NCBI GenBank assembly: GCA_033398695.1
Contig: CM065806.1
Location: 40,077,001 to 40,141,000 of the forward strand
From: Orobanche coerulescens
Taxonomy: Eukaryota; Streptophyta; Magnoliopsida; Lamiales; Orobanchaceae
Length of the DNA: 64,000 bases
Direction: 5' to 3'
In this document: piece by piece, positions 1-9,812 of the stretch
Layout of the letters: each line of letters opens with the position of its first letter
Position numbering within the stretch: position 1 is the stretch's first letter
Translations under genes and position numbers: made by a program
Notes under the pieces: model-generated
Told to the model about the DNA's origin: nothing
The model's input: only the letters and a program-made list of their open reading frames with translations
Databases searched by the model: none

Positions 1-391
1 TCAGAGATGAATAATAGTCTCATCAAGCTCATAACCACATTCGTATTTCCTATACGAATATTATTTCCAACACATAGTTTAACTCTAGATATGAATATTC
101 CATATTCATTTTCAAAACATCAACACATCTAAAAAAAAAAATTTTATCACCTCGTATAATTCAAGAGTTCTTCAAGAACATGAAATATCCGAAATCACGT
201 TCAGAACAACATATCCGAGGTATATATCTCCATGTTACCATTTCTTTCATCATGTCATTCATACAATCTCAAGAATCGCAACAAAACCCTTATCACCATA
301 TGAAGAAGATCTCAATGATCATATCAACATCCGAAATCTCTTATTACAATTCCAATAAATCTCGTATAACATTATCACATGATACCATAAT
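1..391. other. Unassigned AT-rich stretch with a PBS-like end
   Basis: No coding homology is visible. The last bases before the LTR (376-387) read CACATGATACCA, the reverse complement of a weak initiator tRNA-Met primer-binding site, four bases from the LTR edge. The spacing matches the better PBS copies beside LTR B and G3. The stretch may therefore be internal sequence of a minus-strand gypsy element that continues left of the window. Confidence 0.4.
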
Positions 392-1780
392 TGTAACACC
401 CCAGATCCTCCTGGGAATATTACACGCCGTAAACCCTTCTCACAAGGACTTACCAGGCTAAGCACAATTTTCCACGTTATTTCAAAAATTTCAAAAAGAC
501 TGATGACGGTAATATTTTCAAATACTAAAAAAAATTATTTTCCAATTACCGTCAAAACGATCAAGGTTAAAAATGCCAAAAACTCAGTTTAGGGAATCGG
601 TTTTACGAAATAAAAATTCAGTTGGCAAAATACCAAAAGCAAATTTCAAAATACTCACGCACTGGATAAAAGTACAGTCCAATTTATGCATTTACATTGA
701 AATAAGACAAACATCGAAATACACAATTCCCAACATACTCCCTCCCAAGTAGTAATCCTTAAAAAAAACGAACCACTATAAAAGGGATACGAGGATTACC
801 TTGTATGGACGAACCACGAAGAAAGAATAATTGAACTCCATTCCAAGAATCATTAAATCATCATAGTCATCATATGGTCTCAAGAACATCAAGATCTCTA
901 TGATTCCATAATCATAAACAACATATTCAAAGCATATCATTATCTTCCTTCAACATAAACCTCATAGAATATGGATAACACAAGAAATCACTTCAAGAAT
1001 CAACAATAGTTCCATAACCAAGCTCTAATTCCATGATTCCAAGCTCACAATCATGTTAAAAGTGTTTAAAACACTCTCAAAAGTAAAGAGGGACGAGTTT
1101 TGGAGGGAAATATCTCAAAGGATCGTGAGAGAAATGAAAGGCAACACTTAAATATATAAATTGCACTCTCATTACGTACGTAAGTGTCCTTTCTTAACGT
1201 ACGTAACAACTTTATCGTACGTGATCCAAAATCCATAACGTACGTAACCAACTCACTGTCTCATTCCGTGCAGTCCAGTACGTATGTAACCCATACCATA
1301 TAACGTACGTAATATACCAGTTGACTTGCTACAGTACAATGGTTATGTTACGTACGTAACACGTCCTGTATAACGTACGTAACACGTCCTGTATAACGTA
1401 CGTAACACGTACGTTGACTCACCTGTCAACATCCTCCGCCGAAAGTTGTCGAAACAGGGTCCCACCTGCCGACCAGGACTCGGTTCTGTCCGATGCCTTC
1501 GTTACGTACGCAATACCTTAGCCTTAACGTACGTAACCATGCCAATCTTACGTACGTAATCTCACCTTATTAACGTACGTAATAATTCCATACTTAGCCA
1601 ATTCCAACAATTCCTGTCCAAAGTCATGACATACCAAATACGAGCATATGGCAAAATCAATACATATACTCAATTCAATAACATTTTCAAACGTTCACAA
1701 CATCCTCGAGCATAATTAACCATCCACGATATCCAATATATAAATGAAAAAAAATATATCCAAAAAATCGGGGTATTACA
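392..1780 (-). repeat. Ty3/gypsy LTR, family A
   Basis: It reads TGTAACACCCC at the low end and GGGTATTACA at the high end, giving the short inverted termini of many plant gypsy LTRs. Directly beyond 1780 lies CTCCACCCCCC, the reverse complement of a purine-rich polypurine tract, and then the reverse complement of the pol tail coding FEDET. This fixes a minus orientation and makes it the 3' LTR of the remnant to its right. A PBS-like site also lies left of 392, so the LTR may be shared by two tandem elements. A TATA-like TTTATATATT lies on the minus strand at 1151-1160. Confidence 0.75.
1174..1580. repeat. Phased ACGTACGT palindrome array in LTR A
   Basis: Eleven perfect ACGTACGT cores start at 1174, 1197, 1238, 1303, 1350, 1373, 1396, 1407, 1527, 1550 and 1573. 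One-base variants start at 1215, 1280 and 1504. Most neighbours are exactly 23 bp apart (1174/1197, 1215/1238, 1280/1303, 1350/1373/1396, 1504/1527/1550/1573). Spacers are mostly unlike each other in sequence. The array lies in U3, just upstream (minus sense) of the TATA-like box. Confidence 0.9.
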
Positions 1781-2319
1781 CTCCACCCCCCTTAAAAATA
1801 AGTTTCGTCCTCGAAACTTACAATCACTCGTACAAACAACATTTCAACGGAAAATCCAAAATCACCAAGATAACCAAGAATTATCGAATAATCCGAACAA
1901 TATACTTACAGGTCAGTGAAGTCGAAGATCTCCCGTGATACTAGCATGAGACCCCTAAACAAAGTCTCAACATAATACCGATACACACCACTATCGCAAT
2001 TAGCAACTTAACAAAATCTCAAGGAAGAGTTCACGTCCGTGACCACGGCCACGATTCTTCCTACTTTCAGCCAACATTCTGAAAGGCACACACGTGCGTA
2101 AGTATAATCCGAATCGCACATTCTCGAAGTGACCAATTCCCAAGAATACCAAGCTATAAACGAAACGATTAAGAAAAATACGAGAAGAGTGAGAGGACTT
2201 ACAAGTACCGGTCGCACTGTGATGATGGCAGAGTAGTGATATGTGGGCAAATGCCGACTCAATCGACCCAAAAGACCAACGGCCTAGGTATCCATAAACC
2301 TAAGCTCCGATACCATATT
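1781..2319 (-). mobile_element. Internally deleted gypsy remnant between LTR A and LTR B
   Basis: Only about 540 bp separates the two LTRs. Read on the minus strand, the high end carries a PBS (2304-2315). The middle has a short Arg/Gly-coding stretch like a gypsy gag N-terminus (about 2035-2065). The low end holds the pol C-terminus FEDET signature and the polypurine tract (1781-1818). Protease, RT, RNase H and integrase are all missing. Because LTR A and LTR B differ in sequence, this is more likely a recombinant of two elements than one element with a simple internal deletion. Confidence 0.6.
2304..2315 (-). other. Primer-binding site (initiator tRNA-Met)
   Basis: GCTCCGATACCA is the reverse complement of TGGTATCGGAGC, one base off the usual plant PBS TGGTATCAGAGC. 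It lies five bases from the LTR B edge, as expected for minus-strand priming. Confidence 0.75.
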
Positions 2320-2871
2320 CGTAACACCCCCAAGATATTCAGGGTATATTACAGTGCCGTGAGCCCCGCCGTGGGACCCACAAGGCTAAACATGCGCGGA
2401 ACTATACACTTGACCGATAAGGTCTACATACAATAGAAAGAAAGACGATACAAATGGTATTCAAAAACCATAACCAATGAAACCATATACATCACTATAC
2501 AGATCAATACCTCGGCAACACAGCCGGAACATCAAGAAGCGAAATACAATACTCGAGTATTTAAAAATCCATTCCAGTACAACAACCCGAATGGAGGAAT
2601 CCAAGAAAATAACCGGAGACAAAACACGTATCACACTTGCCCATCATCTTCATGCCGACCCGGTACCCACTGTCCGCTCTCTCGGAACTGAAATACATGA
2701 AACGTATTTCCCATAAAGGGTTAGCCATCGAATAGCTAGTGCAAGTATAACAATATGAAACATAATACTCCTCGACAATAAAGTAAATGTAATCCGTCAA
2801 TTCATCAATATCCGTCAATTCATCAATTTAAGACTAGTATTCCGGAATGACTAAAATCTCAAGACGTATGT

Positions 2872-2997
2872 GAATGCCGTAGAAACGGTTCGTTCATATC
2901 ATACGCCGTTACATGTAGGAATGCCGTCAAAACGGTTCGTTCATTACATGCCAACATTATTTCATATGAATGCCGTAGAAACGGTTCGTTCATATCA
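2872..2997. repeat. 47-49 bp tandem repeat, 3 units, in LTR B
   Basis: Units starting at 2872, 2919 and 2968 share GAATGCCGT, then AAACGGTTCGTTCAT. The second unit has CAAAACGG where the others have AGAAACGG. Each contains the inverted pair CCGT/ACGG. Confidence 0.9.
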
Positions 2998-3845
2998 ACC
3001 ATGGAATCGCACCAGAGGCTACGAAACCCTCAGAGGACCATAGGCCCGTCCCGGAGTGGCTAGAAATAATCATATCATCAATATTTCATACTTTCAAAGT
3101 CGAGAACGTACAATCATAAATGTATACTTGCCTTTGAGACATCGAGAAATCGAACGGAGGAAAGGTATGAGTTCGGTAGGTCCGAGAACGCGCTTCCGGC
3201 ACCTAAACGATTCGCAAGGAATGTTACAATTAATTATCCATACTCAATTTATACGATGAGACTCCCGAAACTCGTCTACGATTCAAGAAAATATACGGGT
3301 GGATAACTAAAGGTTGGGAAATCGCCCAAACTCCCCACAAGTCCGAAAACGGCACAATCCAACCCGTAAAATCGGAAGAAAACACTCATACGGTATAGAT
3401 ATATCAAAATCCCAAGGTTCTCAAGCTTCAATCGGATAAAACGGGCGAGTCTACGAAAACCCCCCAAAACCAACACAAAATCAAAGTGTTCTTGAATAAA
3501 CTTTCAATAATCCGATGAATACCCAATCATGTCCATAATCACGCATATATCACATCATACACCATGATTTTATCATCCAAAACGTCAAAACCCACACAAA
3601 AACGAGAAGTCAAGATGTCGAAGAAATTACCTCTTGAATATTCAAGCGCTATGATCCAAAGAATACGCGATAGATCGACTATCCGGGCTTCCCAACCGAG
3701 TGAAAGTGGTAAATCTTCAACACACAAGTGATAGATATGAAAAGAACTCCTCCCTCAACTCTCTCTCTCGCGATGGAAGAAGGAAATGGAGGAAAAAGGC
3801 TGAAATCTCGCTTAAAAAGCCGAATTATGCAGTTGACCGCATTGT

Positions 3846-4014
3846 GTGCCGCGGCTCAGCATAGGTGTGCCGCGGCACAGGCCTAAAAATTGTTCCCAGG
3901 TTTCGGCAGTGTGCCGCGGCTCAGCTCAGGTGTGCCGCGGCACCGAGTACAGGCGGGTTTTGGCTGAGAATGCCACACCAGTGTGCCGCGGCTCAGCCCA
4001 GGTGTGCCGCGGCA
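3846..4014. repeat. Paired GCCGCGGC palindrome modules in LTR B
   Basis: GCCGCGGC cores start at 3848/3869, 3913/3934 and 3985/4006. Each pair is exactly 21 bp apart and modules recur every 65-72 bp. The first core of a pair reads GTGCCGCGGCTCA and the second GTGCCGCGGCAC, the latter a perfect 12-bp palindrome. In two modules GTACAG follows within a few bases. Confidence 0.9.
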
Positions 4015-4391
4015 CTGGGTACAGGCGGTTTTGGCCGAATCTGGAGAATGAGAGTGACTTAGCTATTTCGACCATAACTCCTTCGTCCGGACTCCGATTG
4101 ACTCACCGTTTGAACCATTGGAAAGCTAACTCGATGCTTTATAATATTGCCAAGATTCAAAATTTTTGGAGTTTCCAAGAATTTATGATGATTTAACAAA
4201 GTCGAACTCATACGTGGAAAAGTCGTTAAAGAACACGGAATTCAACAGAACGATACCGAAACGAACTCGGATGACAAAAAGTGTAGAATTAATCATTCTC
4301 AGGATGACGAAATGGTCCCAAGCAAGTCGTCAAAATAGACTTCCGCCAAAAATAGAAAATTTCCGGGGAACAAAATTACGGGTATTACAGT

Positions 4392-5201
4392 ATGAAGGCA
4401 GTGGCCATGAGAGAATCCAAGGATCTTAATAAGATAAAGGTCCAAGAGCTATTCTCCGACCTAAAGGCTTATGAGTTCGAACTCCCAAGTTCATCCTCAA
4501 CCGATCCTGCAGAGAAGGGAATAGCCTTTGCATCCGAATCCCCCGCCAAGAGCTTATATGATGTAAAGCCTCCAAATCCATTAGATTTTGAGGAAGAGAT
4601 GGCATTCATAATGCAGAGGTTTAGTAACTTCCGGAAGAACTACTCCAAATACAAAAAGAATTATAAGGAGAATCCTAGAAGGAACCAGAAAGCCGGAAGC
4701 TGGAAGGTGGAGTGCTACAAATGTCATAAGACAGGACATATTCAAATCGACTGTCCTGATCTTAAGAAGGACGAGAGCAAGAAGGAGGTGAGCAGAAAAG
4801 AAGACAGAAGGAAGGCCCTCATCGGAGAAGATCAAGAGCGTGTAGAATCAATCAGCGGATTCTTATCAGATGATGATGAAGAGTATGATTGTCTGATGGC
4901 CAACCTAGCTAATGAAGAGGTAACATCAAAACCTTCTGCTTCAAATAATAGTTCAACCATGTCACAAGATATGGATCTGCACGAATCCATAAATCAGCTA
5001 CTTAAAGATTTTGAGACATTAAAATCTGCACACCTATCTGTATCAGCCGAGAAAACTCAGCTGCAAGATGAGAATAGGCAGCTGAAAAAGGATTTTGAAA
5101 AACTCAGCCTAGAATTAAATAAAGTCAAAACTGATTTTGAAAACCAGGCTGCAGTTAACTTGGAAAACCAGGCTGACGTTACTACAGCTGAGATAAATTG
5201 A
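4392..5201 (+). pseudogene. gag: SIRE-1 gag, C-terminal half
   Basis: This codes for a truncated nucleocapsid/capsid protein. A CCHC zinc knuckle, CYKCHKTGHIQIDC, lies near residue 113 and would bind RNA during particle assembly. A Lys/Arg-rich stretch and an acidic patch (SDDDEEYDC) follow, then a heptad-like coiled coil (about residues 195-265). A TGA at 5199-5201 interrupts the frame, but coding potential continues to about 5334. The N-terminal gag fold is missing because the element is cut at 4389, so the Met at 4392 is an internal codon and not the native start. Confidence 0.8.
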
Positions 5202-5349
5202 CTAACTGTTTTAATTAGAGAAAAATTAGCTGCACTTGCTCATGTGAAGGCCGAATTTACTAAACTGACTCAGGTAAGTAAAACTCAGGCGCAGGAAATA
5301 ACCTCCCTGAAAGCGTCTCTAACTCTGGAGTACTAATAAAAGGCCACTA

Positions 5350-7197
5350 TATTCCAGATCAGGCCTTGGATATGATCCTCACACTCCCTCTAGCTCTAAA
5401 ACCACTTTCATCAAGGGAGAAACATTTGTCTCGACTGCTGAACCTACATACAAACCGATATTTAAAAATAAGCAAGAGCCAAGTCACAAGTCTAGGCTGC
5501 AGCCAGGGTTCACAAGGCAGCCACCTAGACAAGCGACTAGGCAATGGCCCAGGCAGAAGCAGCAGCCCAGACAACATGCCCACTATTATCAACAACTCCC
5601 CAAAAACAGATTTCAAAATGGGAGGGGCAGATGGAAACCTCAAGGTTATCCTAATTTCCAAAATGAACAAGTGTGAAGACCTCAAAGATTTAATAAATGG
5701 TCTCAGCCAAGGTTTAGAAATGGCCCACACTATCAATATTTTGAGGAATATCCGGTATACAATCCCAACAGGAGATACAGACCAAGACCTTACACACCTT
5801 ATAAGGGTAATAATAATAACAATTTTCACAATACAAGGAGAAATCAATTCTCCAGGAAACCAGCTAACCCTAGAGGACCCACACAGATTTGGGTACCTAA
5901 ATCTCTGCTTGTTTGATTGCAGAAAAGGTGGAAGGACTACAACCACATCTCCACAAATTCAAACTTTGGAGGTGAAGAATGGTTTGTAGATTCTGGATGC
6001 TCAAGGCACATGACCGGGAACAAGAAGATGCTGTCTAAATACAACAAAGAAAGAGGTCCTGACGTAACCTTTGGAGATAGCTCTAGAGGGCAAACAAAGG
6101 TCTTTGGAGAGCTGCACTGAGGAAATATTGTGATATCCAAAGTTCACTATGTTAAAGGGCTCAAATATAATCTCCTGAGCATAAGCCAGTTTTGCGATGA
6201 GAAGAATCTAGTAGTCTTCACCATTTGGAATTGTATGGTGATAGATATCCTATCTGGAGAGGTGAAGCTACAAGGATTCAGAAGGAGAAATGTATACATG
6301 ATAGATTGGAACACAGGAACACCTAACACTTGTTTTCTATCTAAGACAATAGCTGAGAACGGATGGCTGTGGCACAAAAGATTATGTCACCTGAACTTCA
6401 AAGCCATCAACAAGATTAGTTCTCAGAAGCTAGTCATAGGACTCCCAGAGGAAGCATTCAGGAAGGAAGCTATTTGTGATGCATGTCAGATAGGAAAGCA
6501 GACCAGAGCATCATTCAAGCCAGTCCAGCCTACAACCCTCACATCAAGGATCTTAGATCTACTCCATATGGATCTATTTGGTCCTATCAAGCCGAGGACT
6601 CTAAGTGGCAGAAAACATGCACTAGTAGTAGTGGATGATTATTCAAGGTACACTTGGATTATCTTCTTGTATAAGAAGAGTGAAACCTTGACCAAGCTAC
6701 CTGAGCTGCTGAGAAGGATCCAGAATGAGAAATCCCTCTCAATCATCAAGATCAGATCAGATAGGGGAGGAGAGTTTCTCAACAAGGCGATCACTGATTA
6801 CAGCGATCAGAATGGGATCCAGCATGATCTCTCTGCAGCCAGGACCCCCCAGTAGAATGGCGTTGCTAAAAGAAGAAACAGAACCCTGAAGGAAGCAGCC
6901 AGGTCCATGATTGCAGAAGCGGACCTGCCCAAGAGGTTCTGGGCTGAAGCTGTCAACACAGCTTGCCATACTCAGAACAGGAGTATGATAGTAGGGAGAC
7001 ATGGCAAAACTCCCTATGAGGTTTGGAATAACCGAACTCCTACTGTTGCTTACTTTCATGTTTTTGGTTGTAAGTGTTTCATCCACAACAACGGTAAAAC
7101 AGAACTAAATGCCTTTGATGCTAAAACTGATGATGGTCTCTTTATGGGATACTCACAAGAAGTAAGGCATATAGAGTTTTTAATAAACGAACCTTAG
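5350..7197 (+). pseudogene. pol: SIRE-1 gag tail, protease and integrase
   Basis: One reading frame, broken by stops near 5677, at 5911-5913, 6118-6120 and 6853-6855, codes in order for a basic Gln/Arg/Asn-rich gag tail, an aspartic protease start (DSGCSRHMTG near 5988), the pre-integrase zinc region (WHKRLCHLN with CDACQ) and the integrase core. The DDE residues are readable: D in HMDLFG, D in IRSDRGGEF, and a catalytic-Glu position that reads K (NGVAKRRNRTL) where copia integrases have E. The 6853 stop falls just before NGVAK. A different overlapping frame at 5366-5989 is a shadow. Confidence 0.8.
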
Positions 7198-7199
7198 TT

Positions 7200-9253
7200 G
7201 TGGAAGAAACACCCCATGTTGTATTTGATGAATCTACTGTTGAGTACAGGAAACAAGTTGAGCTAATTGAGAATAAGCTCAAATCAGCAACCCTCGAAGA
7301 AGTCATCGTACATGACACAGGAATGGTGGACTCAGTTGCAGATCAGCCCGATGACCCAACTATAGCTGCTGAACACCAAACCTACCTGATCCAGTTGCCG
7401 CTGATGAAGACCCAGCTGTAGCTGATAAAGACTCCTCTGCAGATCAGAACAGATCCCAATCTGCAGAAGACAAGACGGTAGATGATCCAGTTGAAGACCA
7501 AGGAGACCAGATCCAGGCTGATGCAGACAGACAGGAAATTCCACAGAGCAATCCTACAGGGGGAACAAACCCTGAAGAAGAAGATATTCCCAAGTAGCTG
7601 AAATACCATCCAATCCAACAAATCATTGGGAAGCTGACTGATGGAGTTAAGACAAGACAGTCTACCCTACCCGCAGGAATGGCAATGTTCTCTTGCTTCA
7701 TGTCACAGATAGAACCCAAGATAATAGAACAAGCTTTGGAGGACTATTCTTAGATAAATGCCATGCAAGAGGAGATGGAACAGATGGAAAGGAACAACGT
7801 TTGGGTACTAAAAGACAGACCAGATCACAATAAGGTCATTGGCACCAAATGGGTGTACAAAAACAAGAGCGACGAAGATGGAGCTGTTGTTAGGAATAAA
7901 GCCAGACTTGTTGCTAAAGGTTATGCACAGTGTGAAGGAATAGATTTTGATGAAACCTATGCACTTGTTGCAAGACTAGACGCCATCAGACTATTCCTCG
8001 CATATGCTGCGTTCAAAGATTTTGAAGTCAACCAGATGGATGTAAAGAGTGCATTTCTAAATGGCGTCCTGGAAGAAAAAGTCTACGTGGAGCAGCGCCC
8101 AGAATTTGTCAAAGGAGACAAAGTCTATAAGCTACTGAAAGCTCTATATGGACTTAAGCAAGCACCAAGAGCTTGGTATGAAACTCTATCTGTATTTCTT
8201 GAGAAAAACGGTTTCTGCAAAGGGAAGGTGTACAAGACCTTATTCAGAGTGGAGCACGAAGTCCACATATTGATAGTTCAGATATATATGGAAGATATTA
8301 TATTTGAATCAACCAACCCAGAGTTGTGTGAGAAATTTTCAAACCTCATGCAAGGAGAGTTTGAGATGATTATGATGGGAAAGCTTAACTTCTTCCTCGG
8401 ATTACAAGTTAAGCAGATGGAAAATGGAATTTTCATCAATCAAGCCAAATATACCAGAGACTTAATCAAAAGATTTGGAATGGAATCAGCCAAGCCAGCA
8501 AGAATCCTTATGAGCACAAGTACTCACCTAGATGCAGATGAGAGAGGCATATCAGTGGATTCAACCCAATACAGAGGACTTATTGGATCATTGTTATACC
8601 TCACTGCAAGCAGGCCAGACATATCTTATGCCGTAGGAGTTTGTGCGCGATTTCAATCCAAGCCAAAGCAGTCGCACCAAGATGCAGCAAAGAGAATAAT
8701 TAAATACCTTAAGTCTACTGTCAATGTTGGACTATGGTATCCAAAGGATGATAACTTCGAGCTGTCAGGATATTCAGATGTAGATTTCGCATGATGCAAA
8801 ATTAATAGGAAGAGCACTAGTGGAACATGCCAATTCCTAGGAACCAGACTGATATCCTGGTTTAGTAAGAAGCAGGTTTCTAGCTCTATGTCCACCACAG
8901 AGTCAGAATACCTAGCTGCAGGTAGTTCTTGTGCCCAGATCTTGTGCATCAGACAACAGCTAAGGGACTACAATATCATTGCCAATGAAGTCCCTATATG
9001 GTGTGACAACAACAGTGCTATTGCAATAACCAACAATCCGGTTTTCCATTCAAGGATCAAGCACATTGATGTTAAGCATCATTTCATAAGAGACCACGTG
9101 CTTAACAAGAGAGTCAGAGTTGAAAGAGTCAGCACAGACTATCAAATTGCTGATATCTTCACTAAACCTTTGCCAGAAGTAAGGTTTTTGGAGCTGAGCA
9201 TAGAACTTGATTTACTAGATTGGGAATCTAGTATAGAAGAAAAAGCCAGCTGA
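7200..9253 (+). pseudogene. pol: SIRE-1 reverse transcriptase and RNase H
   Basis: After the integrase tail (7200-7375) the frame shifts. An acidic Asp/Pro/Ala-rich linker (7376-7595, TAG stop near 7596) leads into RT. RT motifs include [31 protein letters not shown] and [12 protein letters not shown]. The catalytic motif near 8287-8298 reads YMED, where copia RT has Y-V-D-D, so one metal-binding Asp is replaced by Glu. RNase H follows ([27 protein letters not shown]) and is split by a TGA at 8792-8794. The product would be inactive for reverse transcription. Confidence 0.85.
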
Positions 9254-9812
9254 AGCAGATCAGACGAAGGACGAACTTAGCTGATCGAAGGAATCAGAAC
9301 CTACCTGAAGACGAAGGACAGATGAAGAAACCCAGCTGATCAAATCTCAGGCGAGAAGACAAAGGAGTCAACTCACCTGATGCAGAGCAGTCAACGGTCA
9401 ACCAGCTAAGTTTTCTAATCCTGACCGACTTCTAAATATTAAATCACTATCTGCTATATGTATGAAAATATTATATTAATTTTGGTTCACAAGTGGCATA
9501 ATACTATATGTTTTAAATACACGTGGCAATCACAGGTTAAATCGACCTCCACGGTAACCAATTAAAGTCCAACCGTCCAATTTTAAACTCAAAACCTGGA
9601 CCACCGATTGAAATTTGAATTTTAAAAGGAATCTCAAAAGGCGGACCACCGATTTAAAATAAAAGATTATTTAATTCCAGTGTTGTTTCACTTTCTTTTT
9701 AAGGACGGAAAAACCCTTCACTTTAGCTTTACCAGTCTTTCAAAAACCCTAATTTACAGGCAGAAAATCCTTTGAACTCTAAATACACTGAGAAATCTCC
9801 TATTCTGCAGAA
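9254..9812 (+). other. SIRE-1 spacer between pol and accessory ORF
   Basis: No ORF. Short AGCTGATC and GCAGATCAG echoes recur at 9250-9400. The last bases (TCTGCAG at 9803-9809, just before the ATG at 9813) could serve as a 3' splice site for a spliced accessory-ORF mRNA. Confidence 0.5.

Larger units (their letters stand above)
2320..4389 (-). repeat. Ty3/gypsy 5' LTR, family B
   Basis: Low end CGTAACACCCCC (first base mutated from T) and high end GGGTATTACA bound a 2070-bp LTR with an adjacent PBS, so it is the 5' LTR of a minus element. It resembles LTR C at its low end but not LTR A. It carries three copies of a 47-49 bp repeat (2872-2997) and the GCCGCGGC palindrome pairs (3846-4014). 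No PPT follows 4389; the LTR abuts SIRE-1 gag directly, so this is an insertion or recombination breakpoint. Confidence 0.75.

Noticed and set aside
1174..1580. CRISPR-like regular repeats
   Set aside because: 23-bp period with an 8-bp palindromic core, in a plant LTR, no cas genes; not CRISPR architecture.
3846..4196. ORF rich in CRGS/AAAQ repeats
   Set aside because: Produced by the GCCGCGGC palindrome array in LTR B; similar spurious ORFs appear at every copy of the array (29184, 32814, 36948).
5366..5989. 207-codon ORF as a separate gene
   Set aside because: It overlaps the true gag/protease frame in another phase; the true frame shows gag-tail and protease motifs.
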